From Sanguibacter keddieii DSM 10542 (GTDB lineage Bacteria > Actinomycetota > Actinomycetes > Actinomycetales > Cellulomonadaceae): 64,000 nt of DNA. The notes beneath the pieces are model-generated. The model was not told where the DNA came from and ran no database searches. It saw only the letters and a program-made list of their open reading frames with translations. Below, piece after piece: positions 1 to 8,278 of the stretch (positions within the stretch are counted from its first letter, which is position 1; each line of letters begins with the position of its first letter). The stretch is taken from assembly GCF_000024925.1 (NCBI RefSeq), contig NC_013521.1, positions 620,001 to 684,000 on the forward strand, written 5' to 3'. The position numbers were made by a program, and so were the translations under genes.

Positions 1-11
1 CGCCTCAGACG

Positions 12-3000
12 GTGACGCTCGATCCCATCTCACTAGGAGGAGAGGAGGCGCAGGCATCTGCCCAAATCGTAGGAGGAATATTGGACTCGTCTGAATTTTA
101 TCAGAGGTTTGTGAATTTATATCCCCTCGAGAGGCCGGCGGGCGAACACGCCAGCCCACACGAGATGTTTTCAGCGCTCGACTTTAAACTTCGATTCCTG
201 TCAATCATAGCGAATTCCGTCTTAAGATCAAGTGACGAAATTGAAGCGCCGAAGATCGGGCGGTCACCCGGACTGGGCGCCTGGGTGTCATATTTGCGAG
301 TTTGTCGGGATACTCTCGGCCAGTCGCGGGGGGAAGCGTCCAAACTGACACATGGTGCGGTCGATAGTGCACTCACCGCCTACGATGGCGGGATCGATAT
401 GGGGATCAGCAAGATTCGTACCCCAAAGAAGCTACGCGACCACTTGGGGCACGGTGGAGCGTTGCCCCCATATGCTGAAGTTTCGGAGCCGCTCAGGGGG
501 TTGCTCGATTCAGTGGATGTAGCTATTGAAAAATTACTCGGAGCAACCGGCTTGGTTCTATCCGAATCGAACGGATCGACTCGAGCAAGTTTCAAATTCG
601 AAGACAGGGAGGTCTCAACCTGGCCGCTGATCTTCAGTCCGACCACCGATGAGTGGTGCATTTTTTCAAGGTATGTGGCGAACGGCCGGCCATCCTACTT
701 CTCCTTCGGTACGGATCGCGTCGAAGCGTCAAGTATTCCCGACAACCTAGGCGGAGCACTTAATCGGATCTTGGATTCCACCGCTCCGCGGGGGGCTCTT
801 GGGGCTTTCAAGGAGGATGTAACTAGCGATCTCCGTGGCTTCACCGAAGAGCTCGAGGAAGATCTGACTCCTGGTGATCGAGATCACGGTTTCGAGGTGT
901 GGTGGAAAAAGGCGACGGGCACAGGGATTGGCTTTGAGGAAAGAGTAGACTACTTCCGGCTCGGTCCGGATGACATGCGTCAATGGCGATCGCCTGAAAA
1001 ATGGGTGCCCTATTCTCGTTACCTTCGGGAGATTGCCAACTGGCCCCTAACGGCCCGCCGGATTCGAATAGCCTTAGAAGAGCACTCAAGGAAACTGGCG
1101 TCTCAAGAAGTTCAGAATCTGGGTTGGCGCCTGGGTGGGGAGGGGCAATACCGTGAGTCTTCGTTGCTGGTGACAGACCTGGATGGGTCCAATCGAAGCG
1201 AGTCATCATTCTCTGACCTGCTCAATTCTGTTGACGAGGACCTCCAGGCGAATAGGCCGCAAACGCAAGTCGTATTTGTCAACGGCGAAGCGGGCATAGG
1301 AAAAACCCGAGCGATGATCGGCGCTGCGCTTCATCGCGCAAGAACGATTGAGGAGGAGGCAGGAGAGCACCGTGATTCCGATCTGCCCCTTCTTCTATAC
1401 GTCGGCTCGTCTGGGCAGGTTTTGAGTCAACTCGATAACGTTATAGCTGCTGCGGTTTCAAGTACGCGAAGCATTACAGCCGCTGCCGTTAAGGCGCTCT
1501 GTCGAAACGGGCTCATGGCACTTCTCGTTGATGGATTCGACGAACTCTTGGGCAACGTCAGATATAACGATGCCTTAGGGTCCTTGCGCCCGTGGCTAGA
1601 AGACATGGGCGGGCGTGGGGTGCTGATGGTTTCGGCGCGCTCGTCTTACTACGTCGGTCAATACAAGGCAAGCGTAAGACGGGCGCACGAGGGCAGTGCC
1701 ATGAGCGTGCACCACAAAATCGCAGAGATTCAACTTTGGAAAGCGCGAGACATTCGAGAAGTATTAACTTCCTATGGGGTTGACCCGAGCGTGCTTGTCA
1801 ACTTGAGCGAAGAGGACCGGCAATTGCTCAGGCTCCCCTTCTTCACAAGGGCGTTCATCGAAATGTGCCTGTCTGAAGAAGCGGGCATCCCAACAGGAAC
1901 TTCCTTGCCCGAGCACTTGCTAGATCAGTATCTGACTCGTGAAGAAGGGAAAATACTTGATGAGTCGGGAAGATCTGTAATCTCTCACAGAGAACTGAAG
2001 ACTATGTTCAGCTATGTTGCAGAACTTATGGAGGAGAATTCGGAGCGGGAGGCGGATGACGAACTTCTTCGAACCGCTGCAATGTTCACGATCGACGATT
2101 CGCTCGAGTCGCGTACTGGTCTGGCTGAAAGATTGCCGAACCTTTGCGGGTTTGCGACCACCACCAGTGGTGGTGCTCAATTGCGGTTCAAGTTCCAGCA
2201 CGAACTTTTCTTTGACCAGTTTTTGGCAGACGCAGTGTCCCGTTATTTAGGTGGGAGTGAAGTATCGGAACGGTTCAAGGCAATGCTCGGGTCGTCCGTG
2301 TGGCGCACGGCAACGGTTAACCGGGTAGGTTCCAGCGTTTCGATAGATCGTCTTTCCTCCGTGCTTGGTGGTGATTTTGCGGACGGCGAGACTGCAGCGC
2401 GGAGAAGCACGGCGGCACTGAATGTGGGCAGCTTGTGGCAGACTCTGATATCCAGATCCAAATCGATGGATTGGACCATTCGCAGCGCGGACCTTATTGA
2501 CCCATTGGACCTGAGTGGGAGTGAGCCTGGCGTGATGGTAATGAGTAATGTGAAGGTCGAGTCTCTCGTCCTGCCTAGAAGGACTGGTTGGCGAATATCG
2601 CTGCAGAGCACAAGGATTCGCAGGATCCATGCTCAGATTCTAGACTTCAGTGGCTTGTCAGGCGTCGATGCGTCCGCGATTGTCGAGATCCTAACGCCAA
2701 ATCGTTTAATTGAAAAGCCTTCAGAGATCCGTGATGTTCTAGAGAAGTACGGCGCTCGTTTGGTCGACGCCGGCCCGACTCCAGAAGAGCGCAACAAAGT
2801 TCTGCCGGAGGCTGCAACATTTTTTCTGCGTCGGGCTATTGATAGAGGCGAGTATTTCTGGGTCCTCAAAAGGAACCATCGAACTCCAGATGACGACCTT
2901 CTCGCGCGGAAGAGAACGGAAGACGTTTATGGCAGAGAGGTCTGGCTCGCCTTTATCAAGGCAATGCTCGATTCGGGCTTAGCGGTGGAGGAATCTATTG

Positions 3001-3116
3001 CGAGATCGGGTTCCGCGAAGATCCGGGTCCGCTTACTGAAGAACGGTTCAGATATACTTGGTGAGGATCGCTCGGACGAGAGAGTTCGAGATTTCTGGCG
3101 CAGGATGATGCGTTGA
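12..3116 (+). CDS. NACHT/STAND-type P-loop NTPase, candidate defence protein (5' end uncertain)
   Basis: A 1034-residue protein with a P-loop NTPase in its middle. The Walker A motif GEAGIGKT lies at about residues 425-432. The Walker B-like stretch LLVDGFDELL (about 504-513) has the acidic pattern typical of NACHT and STAND ATPases. A helical segment with FQHELFFDQFLAD (about 735-748) resembles the winged-helix end of NACHT modules. The N-terminal 400 residues and the C-terminal 250 match nothing I recognise and may be sensor or effector parts. Base composition and codon use (many AT-ending codons) differ sharply from the rest of the window, which suggests horizontal transfer. The reading frame is open to the window edge, so GTG at 12 may not be the true start. 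Bacterial NACHT proteins are known anti-phage factors; that role here is inference. Confidence 0.7.
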   Translation: MTLDPISLGGEEAQASAQIVGGILDSSEFYQRFVNLYPLERPAGEHASPHEMFSALDFKLRFLSIIANSVLRSSDEIEAPKIGRSPGLGAWVSYLRVCRDTLGQSRGEASKLTHGAVDSALTAYDGGIDMGISKIRTPKKLRDHLGHGGALPPYAEVSEPLRGLLDSVDVAIEKLLGATGLVLSESNGSTRASFKFEDREVSTWPLIFSPTTDEWCIFSRYVANGRPSYFSFGTDRVEASSIPDNLGGALNRILDSTAPRGALGAFKEDVTSDLRGFTEELEEDLTPGDRDHGFEVWWKKATGTGIGFEERVDYFRLGPDDMRQWRSPEKWVPYSRYLREIANWPLTARRIRIALEEHSRKLASQEVQNLGWRLGGEGQYRESSLLVTDLDGSNRSESSFSDLLNSVDEDLQANRPQTQVVFVNGEAGIGKTRAMIGAALHRARTIEEEAGEHRDSDLPLLLYVGSSGQVLSQLDNVIAAAVSSTRSITAAAVKALCRNGLMALLVDGFDELLGNVRYNDALGSLRPWLEDMGGRGVLMVSARSSYYVGQYKASVRRAHEGSAMSVHHKIAEIQLWKARDIREVLTSYGVDPSVLVNLSEEDRQLLRLPFFTRAFIEMCLSEEAGIPTGTSLPEHLLDQYLTREEGKILDESGRSVISHRELKTMFSYVAELMEENSEREADDELLRTAAMFTIDDSLESRTGLAERLPNLCGFATTTSGGAQLRFKFQHELFFDQFLADAVSRYLGGSEVSERFKAMLGSSVWRTATVNRVGSSVSIDRLSSVLGGDFADGETAARRSTAALNVGSLWQTLISRSKSMDWTIRSADLIDPLDLSGSEPGVMVMSNVKVESLVLPRRTGWRISLQSTRIRRIHAQILDFSGLSGVDASAIVEILTPNRLIEKPSEIRDVLEKYGARLVDAGPTPEERNKVLPEAATFFLRRAIDRGEYFWVLKRNHRTPDDDLLARKRTEDVYGREVWLAFIKAMLDSGLAVEESIARSGSAKIRVRLLKNGSDILGEDRSDERVRDFWRRMMR

Positions 3117-3458
3117 ACAGTTGTCCACTTTCTGTCGGGTGGTCATGCGTCCCGTTTGGCTGGAATACGCTTGCATGCGATATTGATGTGGCGTATGGGC
3201 GGGTTAGCGCCGCCTCAGGTCTGATGGTGTCTAGCGAATGGCCCTGGCCAGGCTCGGAGTCCTAGCCTGGGTGCGAGGCCGGGTGAAGACTGTCCACAGG
3301 GTGACGAGCACCCTCGATCGCTCTTGCCAGGCACGGTAAAGTGCCCTGGACTGCCCTGCGCTCCGCCCCAGGCGACCAGTGACCGCCCGAACCGGCCGGC
3401 ACGGGTCACGGACCGGCGGAGACGATGGCGCGGGACCACCATCGGGAGGGGACGGACC
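3117..3458. other. Intergenic boundary between low-GC island and high-GC operon
   Basis: This gap of about 340 bp holds no convincing gene. Composition changes from mixed to strongly GC-rich near 3230, marking the downstream edge of the acquired segment. No tRNA, integrase site or terminal inverted repeat was seen. The right half should carry the promoter of the downstream kinase/phosphatase operon. Confidence 0.5.
3327..3349 (+). promoter_or_regulatory. Candidate promoter/operator of the FHA-PP2C-kinase operon
   Basis: Inverted repeat CCAGGCAC / GTGCC(C)TGG encloses GGTAAA, and TAAAGT (3337-3342) fits an actinobacterial -10 element. The -35 region is poor. If used, the leader to the GTG at 3459 is about 110 nt. 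This is weak evidence. Confidence 0.3.
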
Positions 3459-3845
3459 GTGAGCGAGCCGACTGCACGCCGTGCGCCGGGAGCACCGGCG
3501 GGGAACGGGCACATCGTGCTGCGCTTCTCCGACGGCACCGAGCACCGGCTGCGCGGCATGACGCTCGTCGGGCGCAACCCGCAGGCCGAGCCCGGCGAGA
3601 TCATCACCGACCTCGTGTCCGTCGTGGACCACGGCCGCTCCGTCTCCAAGACGCACCTGCTCGTCGGCATGGACTCCCGGGGCCTGTTCGTCCAGGACCG
3701 CCGCTCGACCAACGGCACCGTCGTCACCCTCCCGGACTCGCAGCAGATCCTCTGTGGCGAGGACCAGACCGTGCGCGTCCCGCCAGGTGCGACCGTCTCC
3801 TTCGGCGACCTCGGCTTCGTGCCTGACGCCGTCGAGAACGGCTGA
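3459..3845 (+). CDS. FHA domain protein
   Basis: A 128-residue protein that is essentially one FHA domain, a phosphothreonine-recognition fold. LVGRNPQ, SVSKTHL and STNGT give the usual Gly-Arg, Ser-x-x-His and Ser-Thr-Asn-Gly signature. The GTG at 3459 is preferred because a GGGAGGGGA ribosome site (3444-3452) sits at good spacing; an upstream in-frame start would add an unconserved Pro/Arg-rich stretch. It is the first gene of the kinase/phosphatase operon and probably binds phosphorylated partners of the kinase at 6197. Confidence 0.85.
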   Translation: MSEPTARRAPGAPAGNGHIVLRFSDGTEHRLRGMTLVGRNPQAEPGEIITDLVSVVDHGRSVSKTHLLVGMDSRGLFVQDRRSTNGTVVTLPDSQQILCGEDQTVRVPPGATVSFGDLGFVPDAVENG

Positions 3846-3849
3846 CGAG

Positions 3850-4695
3850 GTGTACACGACCTGGGGGACCGCGACCGACACCGGACGCGTCCGCACGCTC
3901 AACGAGGACGCCCTCCTCGCTCTGCCTCCGGTGTTCCTCGTGGCCGACGGCATGGGCGGCCACGAGGCCGGCGACGTCGCCAGCCGCGTGGTCGTCGAGG
4001 AGTGCTCCGTGCTCGTCGGTCGCACCTCCGTGACCATCGAGGACGTCCAGGACTGCTTCGAGCGCGCCGTCGCCCGCATGCACGACCTGCTCGGCGGGCG
4101 CAGCGGCGGGGCCACCGTCGCGGGCGCCGCCGTGGCGATGCACGAGGGCGCTCCCTACTGGCTCGTGTTCAACATCGGCGACTCCCGCGTCTACCGGCAC
4201 TCGGCCGACGGCTTCGGCCAGGTGAGCGTCGACCACTCCGTCGTCCAGGAGCTCCTCGATGCCGGGCAGCTGTCGGAGCACGAGGCCGTCGGGCACGCCG
4301 ACCGCCACGTCGTCACCCGGGCGCTGGCGACCGACTCCTCCTTCGAGCCCGACTACTGGATGATCCCCGTCGCGCCGGAGGACCGCCTGCTCGTCTGCTC
4401 CGACGGGCTCACCGACGAGCTCGACGACGCGGCCGTCCAGCGCCTGCTCGCGACCGAGACCGACCCCCAGGCCGCCGCCGAGGCGCTCGTCGCCGCAGCC
4501 GTGTCCGCCGGCGGCCGGGACAACGTCAGCGTCGTCGTCGTCGACGTGGCGACGGTCTGGAACCACCTCGGCTCGACCGACCTCACCAACGACAACGACA
4601 CCACCGTCAGCCGCGACGAGCACGTGGCCGTCGTGTGGGACGAGCAGAAGCACGGCATCACGCAGCCCCGCACCGCCCGCGGGGGCCCGAGATGA
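3850..4695 (+). CDS. PP2C-family Ser/Thr protein phosphatase
   Basis: A 281-residue cytoplasmic PP2C phosphatase that should reverse phosphorylation by the operon kinase. All core motifs are present: RTLNEDALL, VADGMGGHEAGD, SGGATVAG, GDSRVYR, the Asp-His-Ser of SVDHS, CSDGLTDE and GRDNVS, so the metal-binding acidic residues appear intact. The GTG at 3850 lies 4 nt past the preceding stop and gives the usual short N-terminus before TDTGRVRTLNED. An earlier in-frame GTG at 3787 would overlap the FHA gene. The stop overlaps the next start (ATGA). Confidence 0.92.
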   Translation: MYTTWGTATDTGRVRTLNEDALLALPPVFLVADGMGGHEAGDVASRVVVEECSVLVGRTSVTIEDVQDCFERAVARMHDLLGGRSGGATVAGAAVAMHEGAPYWLVFNIGDSRVYRHSADGFGQVSVDHSVVQELLDAGQLSEHEAVGHADRHVVTRALATDSSFEPDYWMIPVAPEDRLLVCSDGLTDELDDAAVQRLLATETDPQAAAEALVAAAVSAGGRDNVSVVVVDVATVWNHLGSTDLTNDNDTTVSRDEHVAVVWDEQKHGITQPRTARGGPR

Positions 4696-6200
4696 TCATC
4701 CCCGTCTACACGCACGGCGACTGGGTCGCGATCATCACCGACGGCGCCGTCGCCCTGCTGCCGCCCAGCATCGACGAGGCCCGTCTCACCCAGGTCTGGG
4801 ATGCGCTCCGCGAGAGCGCCGACCTCACCCACTCCCTCACCGTCCTGGCCCGGGGCGGGCTCGTCGGGCTGCCGCCCTTCGCCCTGGTGTCCGTGGTCGA
4901 CGGGCACGTCCGCGGGTTCCTGCGCGGCGACGTCCGCCTCCTCACGGCCGACGCCCACGGGACGAGCGAGCACTCCGCCGCGCACGTGGCCACCTGGGCC
5001 GAGATCAACGTCGCCGACGCCGGCGCAGTGACAGTCGCGGTGCCCGCGAGCGTCGCCCCCGTGGTCGACGGGGTGCGGATGCCGGCCCTCGCCGCTGTGG
5101 TCCGCGCGTCGAGCGTCGAGGTCCGCCTCCGCGACGCCGTCGCGGCGCCCCGACCTGCCCCCGTGGTCGAGGAGCCGGCCCCTGTCGTGGCGCTCTCCGA
5201 GACCACCACGCGCGACGGCCTCGAGGCCGACCTCGCCGACGGGCACCGCAGCACCGACGACGAGAACCGTCCCGGGGCCCCGTCACGCCGCGCAGCCCGC
5301 CGGGCGCTCGCCGCGGAGCACCCGGCCGAGCCCGTCGTCGCGCCGCAGCCGAGCCCCGACCCGGTGCGCGACGCCGAGCGTGCGCGCGAGTACGTCGCCC
5401 GCCGGGCCCGAGCACGCGCCACGGCGGCGGGGAGCCCTGCCTCGGGCTACGCCGCCAGCGCGAGCGGCTCGACGAGCACCTCGACGGGCGTCGTGCCTGA
5501 CGCCGTGCCGAGCCCCTCGGCGCGGGTTCCCGACGTCGCACCCGTGGCCCGCCGCGCGGCGACCGCGCAGCCCAGCACCTCCCACGCGGCGAGCGCGCAC
5601 CCCGTCGTCACGCGGGCCAGCGCGGCCGTGCCGCCGCCGCCGGTCGACACCCCGGTCGGCGAGATGACCGTCGTGCCCGCAGCCGAGCCGGAGCCCCTGC
5701 CGCTCGAGCTCACCGGTCCCGACGTCGAGGCGCTCCTCGGCGACGACGACAGGTTCGGCAGCACGGTGCTCTCGACGAGCCTCGTCGAGATCCGCCGCCA
5801 GATGTCCGGGCGCGAGGCCGGGGCTCTCCCCGGTCCGTTCCCCGTGCCTGCCGTCCCGCGGGTGCACAAGATCCGCATGTCCTCCGGCCTGCTCGTGCCG
5901 CTCGACCGTGCCGTGCTCATCGGCAGGGCCCCGGTCGTCTCGCGCGTCGCGGCCCGCGACCTCCCGCGCCTGGTCACGGTGGTGAGCCCCAACCAGGACA
6001 TCTCGCGGACCCACGCCCAGGTACACACCGTCGGCGAGGACGTCCTCGTGACCGACCTCAACTCGACCAACGGCATGCTCCTCACCGAGGTGGGCCAGGC
6101 ACCCCGCCGCCTGCGCTCGGGCGAGCCCACCCCGATCACCCCGGGGGCCCTCGTCGACCTCGGCGACGGCGTGACCTTCACGCTGGAGCGTGACCGGTGA
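4692..6200 (+). CDS. FHA domain protein with long disordered linker
   Basis: A 502-residue protein. A conserved N-terminal region (MIIPVYTHGDWVAIITDG, about 1-130) is followed by a long Ala/Pro/Arg-rich linker (about 150-330). A C-terminal FHA domain (about 405-500) carries LIGRAP, DISRTHAQ and NSTNG. It starts inside the phosphatase stop (ATGA) and ends inside the kinase start (GTGA), so translation is coupled in both directions. It probably acts as a phospho-dependent scaffold for the kinase; the N-terminal region's function is unknown. Confidence 0.88.
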   Translation: MIIPVYTHGDWVAIITDGAVALLPPSIDEARLTQVWDALRESADLTHSLTVLARGGLVGLPPFALVSVVDGHVRGFLRGDVRLLTADAHGTSEHSAAHVATWAEINVADAGAVTVAVPASVAPVVDGVRMPALAAVVRASSVEVRLRDAVAAPRPAPVVEEPAPVVALSETTTRDGLEADLADGHRSTDDENRPGAPSRRAARRALAAEHPAEPVVAPQPSPDPVRDAERAREYVARRARARATAAGSPASGYAASASGSTSTSTGVVPDAVPSPSARVPDVAPVARRAATAQPSTSHAASAHPVVTRASAAVPPPPVDTPVGEMTVVPAAEPEPLPLELTGPDVEALLGDDDRFGSTVLSTSLVEIRRQMSGREAGALPGPFPVPAVPRVHKIRMSSGLLVPLDRAVLIGRAPVVSRVAARDLPRLVTVVSPNQDISRTHAQVHTVGEDVLVTDLNSTNGMLLTEVGQAPRRLRSGEPTPITPGALVDLGDGVTFTLERDR

Positions 6201-8278
6201 GCGCCCGCCGTCAGCCCTCGATCCCGCCCAAGATCCCGGGCTACGAGTTCGTGCGGCTGCTCGGCATGGGTGGTTTCGCCGACGTGTTCGAGTACCGCCA
6301 GGAACTGCCGCGTCGGTCCGTCGCCGTCAAGGTGCTGCTGTCGGGGTCGCTCGACCAGGAGGCCCGCGAGGCCTTCTTCGCCGAGGCCAACGTCATGGCC
6401 CAGCTGTCGCACCACCCGTCGATCGTCACGGTCTACCACGCCGACATCGCCTCGGACGGGCGTCCGTACCTCGTCATGGAGTACTGCTCCCGCCCCGGGC
6501 TCGGCACGCGCTACCGCATGGAGCGGTTCACGGTCGCCGAGGTGCTGCGCACCGGCATCCGCGTGGCATCGGCCGTCGAGGCGGCGCACCACCTGGGGAT
6601 CCTGCACCGCGACATCAAGCCCGCGAACATCCTCGCGACCGACTTCGGCTGGCCCGCGCTCACCGACTTCGGCATCGCCTCGACCCTCGGGTCGTCGGCC
6701 GCCGCCACCGGCATGTCGATCCCGTGGGCCGCCCCCGAGCTGCTCGCCGAGCGGCCGACGGGCGACGCCCGCGGCGACGTCTACTCCCTCGGCGCGACCA
6801 TCTACTCCCTGCTCGTCGGGCGCTCGCCCTTCGAGGTGACCGGTCGCAGCAACAGCCCGGCCGACCTGCTCTCGCGCATCGAGCGTGCACCGCTGCCCAC
6901 CATCGACCGCGAGGACGTGCCGCCGGGCCTGTCGGCCGTGCTGGCGCGCGCCATGGCCAAGGACCCGGACCGGCGGTTCCTCAGCGCGCTCGCCCTCGCG
7001 CACGCGCTCCAGCAGGTCGAGCGCTCGATGCACCTGCCCGTCACCAGCATCGACCTGTCGCAGGACATCCTCCCCGAGGCCCCCTCCTCCCGCGGCGACG
7101 CCGACGGCTCGTCGGGCGACGGCTCGCGCGACGACCAGGTGACCCGCCTGCGCCCCGTGGTGAGCATCGACCCGCACGGCGGCCCCTCCGACCTCTCGCA
7201 GGGCTTCGCCGCACCCGCGGCTTCACCGGCCACCCGTGCGCAGGCCCGGGCCGCCCGCCGCCCGCAGGCGCCGCCGCCCCCGCTCCCCGGGACCGGGCAG
7301 GGAGCGTCGAGCTCCCGCGACGTCGACGAGGACGCGACCCGGCTGCGACCCATCACGACCATCACCGCCCAGACGTCCGTCCCCGACCAGCGCCAGCGCT
7401 CGTGGGGGACGACGGGCGGCGACGTCCCGACCGGCACCACCGGTGGCGTCCCGACGGGAACCACCGGTCGCGGACCGGCACGGGCTGCCGCGGTGCCCCC
7501 GCCGCCCGCGCCGGAGGGGACGAACCCCGCACAGGGCTATGCCGGTGCGCAGTCCTACCCTGAGCCGCAGCCCTACCCCGTGCCGCAGGCCTACCCTGCG
7601 CCGCAGCCCTACCCGCAGACGCTCGCCTGGCAGCAGCAGGGCCATCCGGCACAGGCCGGCCCTGTCGAGCAGACGGGCTACGTGCCGCAGCCCGGGCCGT
7701 CGGGGTACCCGTCGCCCGGGCACCCGGCGCAGCACGGCGCAGGCCACAGCCCGGAGGCGCCGTTCGCGCCGTCGGCGACGGCCTTCTCGCCCACGCCCGC
7801 CGAGATCCGTTCCCAGCACTACCGCAAGCCCTCGTCCGACGACGAGACCGGCCACCGCGGACCGCGGCGCGGGTGGGTCGTGGGTGCCGCGGCCGCCGTC
7901 GTCGTCGCCGCGCTGGTCACCGTCGGCGTGCTCACCCTCGGTCGCGACGCCGACCCGGACCCGCAGGCCACCGACGCCCCGCTGCCCACCCCGACCGCGG
8001 TCGAGGAGGCCACCGTCCCGGCGCCGGCCAAGCTCACCGGCATCGACCAGGGCGACGGCACCGCGGAGTTCACCTGGGAGAACCCGGACGAGCAGGAGGG
8101 CGACACCTACGTCTGGCGCGAGGTCACCGTCGGCTCTCAGGGGGAGGCTCGCCGCACCACCTCGAGCGAGGTCGTCGTCCCCCTCGACGACAGCACCGGG
8201 GTCGTCTGCATCGAGGTGTCGATCGTCCGTGACGACGGTCGCGCCTCGACCATGCCCGTCCAGGAGTGCAGCCGATGA
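6197..8278 (+). CDS. Membrane Ser/Thr protein kinase with FN3-like ectodomain
   Basis: A 693-residue Hanks-type kinase. The N-terminal catalytic domain (about 10-275) has the glycine loop GMGGFADVF, the lysine in AVKVLL, the catalytic HRDIKPAN, the TDFG magnesium motif and the APE motif, so it should be active. A Pro/Gln/Tyr-rich juxtamembrane linker contains repeated (A/E/V)PQPYP units. One membrane segment lies at about 559-581. The ectodomain of about 100 residues looks FN3-like, with two cysteines near the end. PASTA repeats, usual in PknB-type kinases, are absent. The GTG start overlaps the upstream stop, and the stop overlaps the next start. Confidence 0.93.
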   Translation: MSARRQPSIPPKIPGYEFVRLLGMGGFADVFEYRQELPRRSVAVKVLLSGSLDQEAREAFFAEANVMAQLSHHPSIVTVYHADIASDGRPYLVMEYCSRPGLGTRYRMERFTVAEVLRTGIRVASAVEAAHHLGILHRDIKPANILATDFGWPALTDFGIASTLGSSAAATGMSIPWAAPELLAERPTGDARGDVYSLGATIYSLLVGRSPFEVTGRSNSPADLLSRIERAPLPTIDREDVPPGLSAVLARAMAKDPDRRFLSALALAHALQQVERSMHLPVTSIDLSQDILPEAPSSRGDADGSSGDGSRDDQVTRLRPVVSIDPHGGPSDLSQGFAAPAASPATRAQARAARRPQAPPPPLPGTGQGASSSRDVDEDATRLRPITTITAQTSVPDQRQRSWGTTGGDVPTGTTGGVPTGTTGRGPARAAAVPPPPAPEGTNPAQGYAGAQSYPEPQPYPVPQAYPAPQPYPQTLAWQQQGHPAQAGPVEQTGYVPQPGPSGYPSPGHPAQHGAGHSPEAPFAPSATAFSPTPAEIRSQHYRKPSSDDETGHRGPRRGWVVGAAAAVVVAALVTVGVLTLGRDADPDPQATDAPLPTPTAVEEATVPAPAKLTGIDQGDGTAEFTWENPDEQEGDTYVWREVTVGSQGEARRTTSSEVVVPLDDSTGVVCIEVSIVRDDGRASTMPVQECSR

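Noticed and set aside
1-3218. CGCCTCAG at both 1-8 and 3211-3218 as a target-site duplication flanking the NACHT gene
   Set aside because: Only 8 bp match, the left copy is at the window edge, and no transposase, integrase or terminal repeats accompany it.
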